This document shows, piece after piece, positions 1-5,589 of a stretch of DNA of 7,200 nucleotides (the stretch's first letter is position 1; each line of letters opens with the position of its first letter). Location: contig JAKEEJ010000172.1 of assembly GCA_022616655.1 (NCBI GenBank), forward strand, positions 1-7,200, read 5' to 3'. The position numbers were made by a program, and so were the translations under genes. The notes beneath the pieces were generated by a model. The model was not told where the DNA came from. It did no database searches and worked only from the letters and a program-made list of their open reading frames with translations. Origin of the DNA: Nevskiales bacterium. GTDB taxonomy: Bacteria; Pseudomonadota; Gammaproteobacteria; Nevskiales; Nevskiaceae.

Positions 1-123
1 GTGCAGGCTGTGTCACCGGTCTGGGGTTCGCCGGTCACCGGTGTCGCTATGAGGGTGAACGAGGTTGTGGCAATGGTGGTGCCATTTAAACCTTACGGTA
101 AACATCATACCCAAAATGACCTG
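1..123. other. Non-coding flank downstream of the sdh operon
   Basis: This stretch lies beyond the ygfX stop. I see no coding region with recognisable protein similarity on either strand and no hairpin followed by a T-run that would terminate the sdh transcript. The minus-strand reading frames that open just after ygfX stop quickly. The only visible structure is a 9-nt direct repeat, listed separately. The operon may continue or end to the left of the window. Confidence 0.5.
12..42. repeat. Two direct copies of GTCACCGGT, 22 bp apart
   Basis: GTCACCGGT occurs at 12-20 and again at 34-42. Each copy contains the self-complementary hexamer ACCGGT. The 22-bp period is close to two helical turns, so both copies would face the same side of the DNA. 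That is compatible with a protein-binding site, but no known consensus is matched and chance in GC-rich DNA is possible. Confidence 0.35.
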
Positions 124-564
124 TCAGCCGACCTTGGCACTCAACCGCGCATGCAGGCGGCGGAACGGTTCCGGGTCCAGTTCATCTCTCAACAGCATGC
201 GATGACGGGTGCCGCCGTTCTTGAGGCGGAAGTTGAGTACCAGCAGCCGCGGATGAATCAGGCTGTTGCCGAGCAGTTCCGCCTGCGCCTGCGCACCGGA
301 TGCCTCATGCAGCGTCCAACTGCCGTCCGCGTGCCAGGTCAGCCGCGTCAAAGCGCGCGGACCCAAACCGAACACCGGATGCCGGCGCACGTACAGCCAG
401 GACCCCGCCACGGCCAGTACCAGCGCCGCCATGACCCACCCCGGCTCCACGCCGAACAGGGCCAGTGCCACGACCACGAGGTGCAGCCAGAACAGAATCC
501 TCAGCGCGCGCAGCGACGGGCGCGGTGCCAGGTCAAGTGTGGCGTTGAAGTTGCTGGATGACAT
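124..564 (-). CDS. ygfX: YgfX/CptA-family small membrane protein
   Basis: This is a 146-residue protein of the YgfX (CptA) family, encoded directly after sdhE in many gammaproteobacteria. A short N-terminal stretch (about 1-20) is followed by two hydrophobic segments at about 22-37 and 41-58 that should form a membrane hairpin. A cytoplasmic C-terminal part carries the family pattern: DGSW at about 80-83, an AELLGNSLIHPRLLVLNF stretch at about 95-112, and FRRLHARL near the end. The E. coli homologue was described as the toxin partner of SdhE (CptB), acting on cytoskeletal proteins; that role is disputed and cannot be judged here. I chose the ATG at 564 because the extension upstream of it is proline-rich and unlike the family. 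It overlaps the end of sdhE by 32 nt, which suggests translational coupling. No clear Shine-Dalgarno is visible. Confidence 0.85.
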   Translation of the reverse strand: MSSSNFNATLDLAPRPSLRALRILFWLHLVVVALALFGVEPGWVMAALVLAVAGSWLYVRRHPVFGLGPRALTRLTWHADGSWTLHEASGAQAQAELLGNSLIHPRLLVLNFRLKNGGTRHRMLLRDELDPEPFRRLHARLSAKVG

Positions 565-790
565 GGGTGAATTCGGCGGGCGGCGGCGCTTGAGACAGAA
601 TCCACGCCCAGATCTCGGGGTCCTCGACGGATTCCAGCAGGCGGATAAAGGCGGCGCGTTCGGCGGCGGGTGCGGTGGGAAAACGGCGTTCGTAGTAGCG
701 AGTCGCCAGCACATCCAATTCGACCATGCCGCGGCGCAGCAGCCAGCGCAGCCGTCCGGCTTCTGGCTCGTTCGCCAGTCGCGCCTTCAG
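533..790 (-). CDS. sdhE: SdhE, FAD assembly factor for SdhA (probable CTG start)
   Basis: SdhE (YgfY/CptB/DUF339) is a small soluble protein that promotes covalent attachment of FAD to SdhA. With the start proposed here it has 85 residues, close to the 88 of E. coli. The diagnostic segment is [14 protein letters not shown] at about residues 13-26, containing the functional R20-G21 and E24. Helical segments follow ([29 protein letters not shown]). The only ATG in frame (727) lies after the RG motif and would give a 64-residue protein without it. No ATG, GTG or TTG was found in frame upstream within the stretch I read. The best candidate is CTG at 790-788, overlapping the sdhB stop (CTGA) and preceded by GGTGGAG with an 8-nt spacer. 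CTG at 778 is a weaker alternative. Gene identity is firm; the start is inferred. Confidence 0.88.
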   Translation of the reverse strand: MKARLANEPEAGRLRWLLRRGMVELDVLATRYYERRFPTAPAAERAAFIRLLESVEDPEIWAWILSQAPPPAEFTHVIQQLQRHT

Positions 791-1572
791 GTGTTGCGCT
801 CCACCATCATTTTCTTGATCCCCGCAATCGCCTTGGCCGGATTCAAACCCTTGGGACAGGTTTTGGTGCAGTTCATGATGGTGTGGCAGCGGTACAGCTT
901 GAACGGGTCTTCCAGCGCGTCAAGCCGTTCACCCGCGGCTTCGTCGCGCGAATCTTCCAGCCAGCGGTAAGCCTGCAACAGAATGGCCGGACCCAGATAG
1001 CGGTCGCCATTCCACCAATAGCTCGGGCAACTGGTGGAACAGCAGGCGCACAGGATGCATTCGTAGAGCCCGTCCAGCTTCGCGCGTTCGTCCTCGGACT
1101 GGAGCCGTTCGCGCGTCGGCGCCGGCGTGTCGGTCTTGAGCCAGGGCTCGATGGAAGCGTACTGAGCGTAGAAGTGCGTCATGTCCGGCACCAGGTCCTT
1201 GACCACCGGCAGATGCGGCAGCGGCAGCACGCTCACCTCGTTTTTGATCTCACTGCAGGCTTTGGTACAGGCCAGGGTGTTGGTGCCGTCAATGTTCATC
1301 GCGCAGGAGCCGCAGATGCCCTCGCGGCAGGAACGCCGGAACGTCAGCGAGGCGTCCACTTCGTTCTTGATCTTGATCAGCGCGTCGAGAACCATCGGCC
1401 CGCAACGGTCCATGTCCACGTCATAGGAATCCACGCGCGGATTGGCGCCGGAATCCGGATCGTAGCGGTACACCTTGAAGGTGCGGACGTTCTTTGCCCC
1501 GGCGGGTGCGGGGTGGTGTTTACCCGCTTTTTTATCAATCTGCGAGTTTTTGGGAAGCGTGAGTTCAGCCAT
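787..1572 (-). CDS. sdhB: Succinate dehydrogenase iron-sulfur subunit
   Basis: SdhB passes electrons from the FAD of SdhA through three Fe-S clusters to ubiquinone at the membrane (complex II). The 261-residue sequence has the full ligand set. The [2Fe-2S] ligands are C82, C87, C90 and C102 in the CREGICGSC region. The [4Fe-4S] ligands are C172, C175 and C178 with C239. The [3Fe-4S] ligands are C182, C229 and C235. H230 and the WW pair at 186-187 fall where the quinone-site His and Trp lie in E. coli SdhB. The N-terminus ([10 protein letters not shown]) and the [18 protein letters not shown] segment resemble the mitochondria-like SdhB of alphaproteobacteria and xanthomonads more than the shorter E. 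coli protein. The ATG at 1572 has GGAG 8 nt upstream. It lies 94 nt downstream of sdhA, and its stop overlaps the proposed sdhE start. Confidence 0.98.
   Translation of the reverse strand: MAELTLPKNSQIDKKAGKHHPAPAGAKNVRTFKVYRYDPDSGANPRVDSYDVDMDRCGPMVLDALIKIKNEVDASLTFRRSCREGICGSCAMNIDGTNTLACTKACSEIKNEVSVLPLPHLPVVKDLVPDMTHFYAQYASIEPWLKTDTPAPTRERLQSEDERAKLDGLYECILCACCSTSCPSYWWNGDRYLGPAILLQAYRWLEDSRDEAAGERLDALEDPFKLYRCHTIMNCTKTCPKGLNPAKAIAGIKKMMVERNT
799..805 (-). promoter_or_regulatory. Ribosome binding site proposed for sdhE
   Basis: On the minus strand GGTGGAG lies inside the last codons of sdhB, 8 nt before CTG at 790-788. Its position and strength favour this CTG over the in-frame ATG at 727. 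Because it sits within sdhB coding sequence it could also be coincidence. Confidence 0.45.
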
Positions 1573-1575
1573 GCG

Positions 1576-1590
1576 GTTTACTCCGTAAAC
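1576..1590 (-). promoter_or_regulatory. Palindrome with the sdhB ribosome binding site in its loop
   Basis: On the minus strand the 15-mer GTTTACGGAGTAAAC is a perfect inverted repeat: arms GTTTAC and GTAAAC around GGA. The Shine-Dalgarno GGAG covers the loop and the first base of the right arm, 8 nt before the sdhB ATG. A 6-bp stem with a 3-nt loop is small and AT-rich, so it may only modestly affect ribosome access. The symmetry is exact; any regulatory role is inferred. Confidence 0.55.
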
Positions 1591-1591
1591 C

Positions 1592-1665
1592 GGGGACGGG
1601 AGTCAGGGGCCGGGAGTCGGTGAAAAGACACAGCCCCGACTCCTGACTCCCGACTCCCGTTCCCC
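1592..1665. repeat. Long imperfect hairpin of tandem heptamers between sdhA and sdhB
   Basis: Arm 1592-1620 pairs with arm 1636-1665 around a 15-nt loop. In the minus-strand transcript I count 25 Watson-Crick pairs, two G-U pairs, two mismatches and one bulged base. The right arm holds three tandem heptamers (GACTCCT, GACTCCC, GACTCCC at 1638-1658). The left arm holds their complement with a degenerate middle unit (GGGAGTC 1598-1604, AGGGGCC 1605-1611, GGGAGTC 1612-1618). It begins one base after the sdhA stop and has no T-run, so it is not a typical Rho-independent terminator. It may be a dispersed palindromic repeat that also affects processing or stability of the sdh mRNA. Confidence 0.8.
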
Positions 1666-1666
1666 A

Positions 1667-3457
1667 TCAGTACGTCCTCTTCCTGGGCTTGATGTATTCC
1701 ATCTCGCCGTCGAGTGTGTATTCGTGCACCGGGCGGTAATCCATCTTCACGTGACCGGCGTCGGTACGCCAGGCCAGGGTGTGCTTCATCCAATGGGCGT
1801 CGTCGCGGTCCGGATGATCTTCGTGCGCGTGCGCGCCGCGGGATTCCTTGCGGTTGGCCGCCGACGCCAGCGTCACCAACGCCTGCCCCAGGAGATTGTC
1901 CAGCTCCAGCGTCTCCACCAGGTCGGAGTTCCAGATCATCGAACGGTCACGGACCGCCACGTCTCCGAACGATTCGATGATGTTCTTCAGTTTGACCAAA
2001 CCTTCGTCCATGGATTTCTGGGTACGGAACACCGCCGCATGGGCCTGCATGGTTTTCTGCATGTCCGCGCGGATTCTGGCCGTGGAGAGGGTGCCTTTGC
2101 CGTGACGCAGACGATCCAGACGTTGCAGACATTTCTGTTCGCGGTCGTCCGGAATCGCCCTGTGAGGTGCACCCGGCTTGATAATTTCCGCGCAGCGCTG
2201 CGCGGCGGCGCGGCCGAATACCACCAGGTCCAGCAGCGAGTTCGAGCCCAGGCGGTTGGCGCCGTGCACCGAAACGCAGGCGGCTTCACCGACCGCCATC
2301 AGCCCCGGCACCACCGTGTCGGGATTTCCATCCTTCAGCGTCACCGCCTCGCCGGTAAACAAGGCCGGGATACCGCCCATGTTGTAGTGCACCGTGGGCA
2401 ATACGGGAATCGGTTCGCGGGTCACGTCCACGCCGGCGAAGATTTTGGCGGTTTCGGAAATGCCCGGCAGGCGCTGGTGCAGCACCTCAGGCCCCAGGTG
2501 TTCGAGGTGCAGGTGAATATGGTCCTTTTCGGGACCCACGCCGCGACCTTCACGGATCTCAATCGTCATGGAACGCGACACCACGTCGCGCGAGGCCAGG
2601 TCCTTGCGGTTGGGCGCGTAGCGCTCCATAAAGCGTTCGCCGCGAGCATTCGTGAGGTACCCGCCCTCGCCGCGCGCGCCCTCGGTGATCAGACAACCGG
2701 AGCCATAAATCCCGGTGGGATGAAACTGCACGAATTCCATGTCCTGCAAGGGCAGGCCGGCGCGCAGCACCATGCCGTTGCCGTCGCCGGTCTGCGTGTG
2801 AGCACCGGTGCAGGAGAAGAAGGCGCGTCCGTAGCCGCCGGTGGCCAGAATCACCATTTGAGCGCGGAAGCGGTGCAGCCGGCCGGTGGACAAGTCCCAG
2901 GCGAGCACGCCCTTGCAGGCGCCGTCCGCGTCCATCAGCAGATCGAGCGCAAAAAATTCGACAAAAAATTCTCCACGCGCCTTGAGCGATTGCTGGTACA
3001 TCGCGTGCAGCATGGCATGACCGGTACGATCGGCCGCGGCGCAGGTGCGCTGGGCGGTACCTTCGCCGTAATGCGTGGTCATACCGCCAAACGGCCGCTG
3101 GTAGATTTTCCCCGCGGGCGTGCGCGAGAACGGCACGCCCCAGTGCTCCAGTTCGATCACCGCCGGAATCGCTTCGCGGCACATGTACTGGATGGCGTCC
3201 TGATCGCCCAACCAGTCCGAACCCTTGACCGTGTCATACACGTGCCAGCGCCAGTCGTCCTGGCCCATGTTGCCCAAGGCCGCGGAAATACCGCCCTGCG
3301 CCGCCACCGTGTGCGAGCGCGTTGGAAAGACCTTGGTCAGGCACGCGGTACGCAGGCCGGCCTGGGCCAGTCCTACCACGGCACGCAAGCCGGCACCCCC
3401 GGCGCCGACCACCACGACGTCGTACTCGTGATGGGTGATCGGATACGCGGTCGTCAT
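1667..3457 (-). CDS. sdhA: Succinate dehydrogenase flavoprotein subunit
   Basis: SdhA oxidises succinate to fumarate in the TCA cycle using covalently bound FAD, on the cytoplasmic face of complex II. The protein has 596 residues, the normal length. The FAD-binding GAGGAG motif is at 18-23. The [10 protein letters not shown] motif at 47-56 contains H49, the expected site of covalent flavinylation. Substrate-site residues are present: H246 in HPTG, T258-E259 in [12 protein letters not shown]290 in [12 protein letters not shown] (the proton-shuttle Arg), H358 in HYNMGG and R402 in GANRLGSNS. The C-terminal helical domain runs from about 445 to the end. The frame also opens at TTG 3463, two codons earlier, but ATG 3457 is preferred because GGAG lies 7 nt upstream and the sdhD stop ends 2 nt before it. 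No substitution suggests fumarate reductase or L-aspartate oxidase instead. Confidence 0.98.
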   Translation of the reverse strand: MTTAYPITHHEYDVVVVGAGGAGLRAVVGLAQAGLRTACLTKVFPTRSHTVAAQGGISAALGNMGQDDWRWHVYDTVKGSDWLGDQDAIQYMCREAIPAVIELEHWGVPFSRTPAGKIYQRPFGGMTTHYGEGTAQRTCAAADRTGHAMLHAMYQQSLKARGEFFVEFFALDLLMDADGACKGVLAWDLSTGRLHRFRAQMVILATGGYGRAFFSCTGAHTQTGDGNGMVLRAGLPLQDMEFVQFHPTGIYGSGCLITEGARGEGGYLTNARGERFMERYAPNRKDLASRDVVSRSMTIEIREGRGVGPEKDHIHLHLEHLGPEVLHQRLPGISETAKIFAGVDVTREPIPVLPTVHYNMGGIPALFTGEAVTLKDGNPDTVVPGLMAVGEAACVSVHGANRLGSNSLLDLVVFGRAAAQRCAEIIKPGAPHRAIPDDREQKCLQRLDRLRHGKGTLSTARIRADMQKTMQAHAAVFRTQKSMDEGLVKLKNIIESFGDVAVRDRSMIWNSDLVETLELDNLLGQALVTLASAANRKESRGAHAHEDHPDRDDAHWMKHTLAWRTDAGHVKMDYRPVHEYTLDGEMEYIKPRKRTY

Positions 3458-3459
3458 GC

Positions 3460-3852
3460 TCAAGCTCCGAGGGCGATTCGGAGCACGGCAAAAATACCGG
3501 CCACCGCCACCAGCGCGTGGGTAAATTTCGATAACAACAGGGCCGCCAGTTTTTTCTTTTCACCGCCGACGTAATCCTCGATCACCACCTGTACACCCAG
3601 CAGGGAGTGATACAGCAGCGTGACGATCAGCAACACCAGCAGTACGGATACTGCAGGCGCCGCCACCCAGTTCCGCGCTGCGCCATAGCCGGCACCGGAC
3701 CCCTGCACCACGCTGAACACAAACCACAGCGCGAGCGGAATCAGTGCGACGGCCGATACCCGTTGCGCCCAGAAGTGACGCACGCCTTCCTTGGCGGAAC
3801 CCAGGCCGCGTGCGCGGCTCAGGGGGGAACGAAGATCCTTGGGAGAACTCAT
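3460..3852 (-). CDS. sdhD: Succinate dehydrogenase membrane anchor subunit D
   Basis: SdhD is one of two membrane anchors of complex II, contributing to heme b and ubiquinone binding. It has 130 residues and three hydrophobic segments at about 32-50, 64-90 and 104-128. The N-terminal [21 protein letters not shown] segment followed by [12 protein letters not shown] is typical of anchors in the xanthomonad-like group. H82, D93 and Y94 (in [15 protein letters not shown]) match the spacing of E. coli SdhD H71, D82 and Y83, the heme ligand and quinone-site residues. The ATG lies 9 nt after the sdhC stop with only a weak GAAGA upstream, so translation is probably coupled. The stop TGA is followed after 2 nt by the sdhA ATG. 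Confidence 0.95.
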   Translation of the reverse strand: MSSPKDLRSPLSRARGLGSAKEGVRHFWAQRVSAVALIPLALWFVFSVVQGSGAGYGAARNWVAAPAVSVLLVLLIVTLLYHSLLGVQVVIEDYVGGEKKKLAALLLSKFTHALVAVAGIFAVLRIALGA

Positions 3853-3861
3853 CGCAGATCT

Positions 3862-4272
3862 TCAGCGCAAGCAGGCCAGCGCCCAGGCCACGGCGGTTAA
3901 CACCAGCGAAGCCACCACCACGGCATAACCCGAGCGGTAGGCGGTTTTCAGGTCAAACCCATACCCCAGGTCCCAGGCCAGATGGCGGATGCCGTTGCAC
4001 AGGTGGTACAGCAGCGCCCAGCTCCAGCCCAGCAATAAGCACTGCCCGTACCAGGCGCTCAGATGTTTCGCAAACTGTTCGTACGCCCAAGGCCCGCTCG
4101 CCAGCGCCAGCAGCCAGACCACCAGCAGCACGCTGCCCAGGGACAAACCGACGCCGGTGACACGGTGCGCAAACGACAGCACCGACGTCAGCTGAAAACG
4201 GTAATACCGTCCCAGCATGAAGGGCGACAAAGGCCGGTTGGGTGCTGCATTTGGCGAATTCACCGTGCTCAC
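3862..4272 (-). CDS. sdhC: Succinate dehydrogenase cytochrome b556 subunit C
   Basis: SdhC is the larger membrane anchor and the first gene of the operon. It has 136 residues. The RPLSPFMLGRYYRFQLTS segment (13-30) precedes the first membrane helix, and SFAHRVTG (33-40) supplies S33 and R37, which correspond to the quinone-binding Ser and Arg of E. coli (S27, R31). H90, in YHLCNGIRHLAWDLGYG, aligns with heme ligand H84. Three hydrophobic segments lie at about 32-58, 72-100 and 112-134. The start is GTG at 4272; GTG at 4263 is an alternative that would shorten the protein by three residues. Neither has a strong Shine-Dalgarno, and no in-frame ATG lies before the conserved region. Confidence 0.95.
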   Translation of the reverse strand: MSTVNSPNAAPNRPLSPFMLGRYYRFQLTSVLSFAHRVTGVGLSLGSVLLVVWLLALASGPWAYEQFAKHLSAWYGQCLLLGWSWALLYHLCNGIRHLAWDLGYGFDLKTAYRSGYAVVVASLVLTAVAWALACLR

Positions 4273-4493
4273 CGTTCAAAAATCAATGCAGCGCCCGCGC
4301 ATCTCCCAATCCCCAAAACGGGTGGGTTCCGTCCCGTCCTTGCGTCCGCCAAGCTCCGATGCAATGCCCGGTGGCTCCCGTTCCGTGACAACCGGTGCTG
4401 CAGAAACCGGCGGCCGGTACCTTGGCACACAAGAGTCTGAGTCGCCTGGCGACACGGGAATGTCCTCTGGAAATGCCGTTAGTGTGACAAACT

Positions 4494-4524
4494 TGGTCTG
4501 CTGTTCGCAACGAACAGCAGACCA
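4494..4524. repeat. Perfect 14-bp inverted repeat with a 3-nt loop
   Basis: The arm at 4494-4507 (TGGTCTGCTGTTCG) is the exact reverse complement of 4511-4524, around CAA. No T-run follows on either strand, so it is not an obvious Rho-independent terminator. It abuts the repeat pair starting at 4523. It could be a cruciform or operator, an mRNA hairpin in a long ygfZ leader, or the end of a small palindromic mobile repeat. Confidence 0.8.
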
Positions 4525-4600
4525 TCCTGAACGCAGTGAAGGATCTTTGTCCAAGCCGGTGGCGCACTACCGCACGGGATCCTTCGCTCCGCTCAGGATG
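4523..4600. repeat. Inverted pair of a 23-nt dispersed-type repeat
   Basis: The sequence at 4523-4545 (CATCCTGA..., ending AAGGATC) recurs inverted at 4578-4600, with three differences in 23 nt and a 32-nt spacer. The motif, TCATCCTGAGCG-x-AGCGAAGGATC in consensus form, resembles a palindromic intergenic repeat I recall from many unrelated bacterial genomes. The right copy ends 33 nt before the ygfZ ATG and contains an in-frame ATG (4598) that I do not take as the gene start. Confidence 0.75.
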
Positions 4601-4633
4601 ACAGCCGCCCGCTACTCGTTCAGCATTGAGCCT

Positions 4634-5563
4634 ATGCCCTGGCTAAGTTCTCCACCCAATATTCAGTTCGTTTCTGACGGCGGCTGTCACTTCGGAAACC
4701 CGCACGCGGAGGCCGTGGCGGCGTTGTCCGGCACCGCGGTGATGCCGCTCTCGCATCTGGGCCTGATTCAGGTCAGTGGTCCCGAGGCCGAGGCATTCCT
4801 GCAGGGCCAGCTCAGCAATGACGTCCGGGAACTGAATACCGGACGGGTACAACTCAGCTCTTACAACAGCCCCAAAGGCCGCCTGCTGGCCGTGCTGAAT
4901 CTGTCCCGCGACACCGAAAATATTTTCATGGAAATCCACCGGAGCGTTCTGGACTCCACCCTCCAACGCCTGCGGATGTTTGTGCTGCGCTCGAAGGTCG
5001 TGTTGTCCGAGGTTTCAGGAGAACGGGTGGTCATAGGCCTGGCCGGACCGGAGGCGGAAAAATCGTTGGCCTCGCTCGGACTGCCGGTCCCCGCCGGAAT
5101 GCTGGACGCCGTCTGGTCGAACGATATCTGTGTCATCCGCCGGCACAGCCATCGGAGCACCCGTCAGCGTTTCTCTCTGCACGTTCCGGTGGGATTAGCA
5201 GCCGGTCTCTGGACTCGGCTCGCGGCAAGGGCGAAACCCGCCGGCACCCAGGCCTGGAAGCTGCTTGATCTCCTCGCAGGTCTTCCCACGATCTATCCGG
5301 AAACCCGCGACCATTTCGTGCCGCAGATGTGCAATCTCGATACGCTCGGCGGCATCAGCTTCAACAAGGGCTGCTACACCGGCCAGGAAATCGTGGCGCG
5401 GGTGCATTACCGCGGCGCTGTCAAGCGGCGCATGACGCCGATCCGCCTGTCACAGGATCCGCCACGGCCCGGCAGCGCCGTGAGCGAGGGCGAAGTCGTG
5501 GACGCCGTTCCACACCCGGAAGGCGGCAGCCTCGCGCTGGTGGTCGGCGTCCCGGAGACCTGA
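4634..5563 (+). CDS. ygfZ: YgfZ, folate-binding Fe-S cluster/tRNA-modification protein
   Basis: YgfZ (COG0354, related to GcvT and mitochondrial Iba57/CAF17) is a cytoplasmic tetrahydrofolate-binding protein. It supports assembly or repair of some [4Fe-4S] proteins, including the tRNA methylthiotransferase MiaB. The product has 309 residues. The GcvT-like N-terminal domain shows GLIQVSGPEAEAFLQGQLSNDV (43-64). The family signature KGCYTGQE is at 245-252 with the conserved C247, followed by IVARVHYRGAVKRR. The C-terminal domain ends abruptly after LALVVGVPET, and the total is shorter than the 326 residues of E. coli YgfZ. The extreme C-terminus may be missing about 15-25 residues, but the domain core looks intact. 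I chose ATG 4634 because the upstream frame runs through non-coding repeats; no strong Shine-Dalgarno is present. It is divergent from sdhC and convergent with the hydrolase gene, 26 nt away. Confidence 0.93.
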   Translation: MPWLSSPPNIQFVSDGGCHFGNPHAEAVAALSGTAVMPLSHLGLIQVSGPEAEAFLQGQLSNDVRELNTGRVQLSSYNSPKGRLLAVLNLSRDTENIFMEIHRSVLDSTLQRLRMFVLRSKVVLSEVSGERVVIGLAGPEAEKSLASLGLPVPAGMLDAVWSNDICVIRRHSHRSTRQRFSLHVPVGLAAGLWTRLAARAKPAGTQAWKLLDLLAGLPTIYPETRDHFVPQMCNLDTLGGISFNKGCYTGQEIVARVHYRGAVKRRMTPIRLSQDPPRPGSAVSEGEVVDAVPHPEGGSLALVVGVPET

Positions 5564-5589
5564 TCCGCCCAAAAACCGGAGCCGTACCG

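Larger units (their letters stand above)
4273..4633. other. Divergent intergenic region between sdhC and ygfZ
   Basis: This 361-nt region should hold the promoters of the sdh operon (minus) and ygfZ (plus), but I find no convincing -35/-10 pair for either. The best minus-strand match is TTGGGA, 17 nt, TTGATT, ending about 8 nt before the sdhC GTG; it matches the consensus poorly and would imply a very short or absent leader. Small palindromes occur at 4406-4418 (ACCGG-CGG-CCGGT) and 4441-4453 (GTCGCC-T-GGCGAC). The larger inverted repeats at 4494-4600 are listed separately. No protein gene is supported here. The plus frame runs open into ygfZ from 4217, but its translation upstream of ygfZ resembles nothing known. 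Confidence 0.6.

Noticed and set aside
100..130. Minus-strand promoter with -10 TATGAT just after ygfX
   Set aside because: No -35-like hexamer lies at 16-18 nt; CTGACA is only 12 nt away.
1..561. Plus-strand frame open from the window start, opposite ygfX
   Set aside because: Low-complexity Gln/Arg/Pro-rich translation and opposite to a recognisable YgfX protein.
533..727. sdhE starting at ATG 727 (64 residues)
   Set aside because: It would remove the RG motif needed for SdhE function and leave a gap after sdhB without a clear ribosome binding site.
670..1623. A 317-codon plus-strand frame opposite sdhB and sdhE
   Set aside because: sdhB on the other strand has every cluster ligand; the antisense product resembles nothing known.
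1724..3574. A 616-codon open frame on the plus strand opposite sdhA
   Set aside because: It is the complement of a GC-rich conserved gene; its translation is rich in His, Arg, Gln and Val and shows no family motif. sdhA explains the region fully.
5564..5589. Bidirectional terminator between ygfZ and the hydrolase gene
   Set aside because: There is an A5/T5 tract but no stem longer than a few base pairs next to it.
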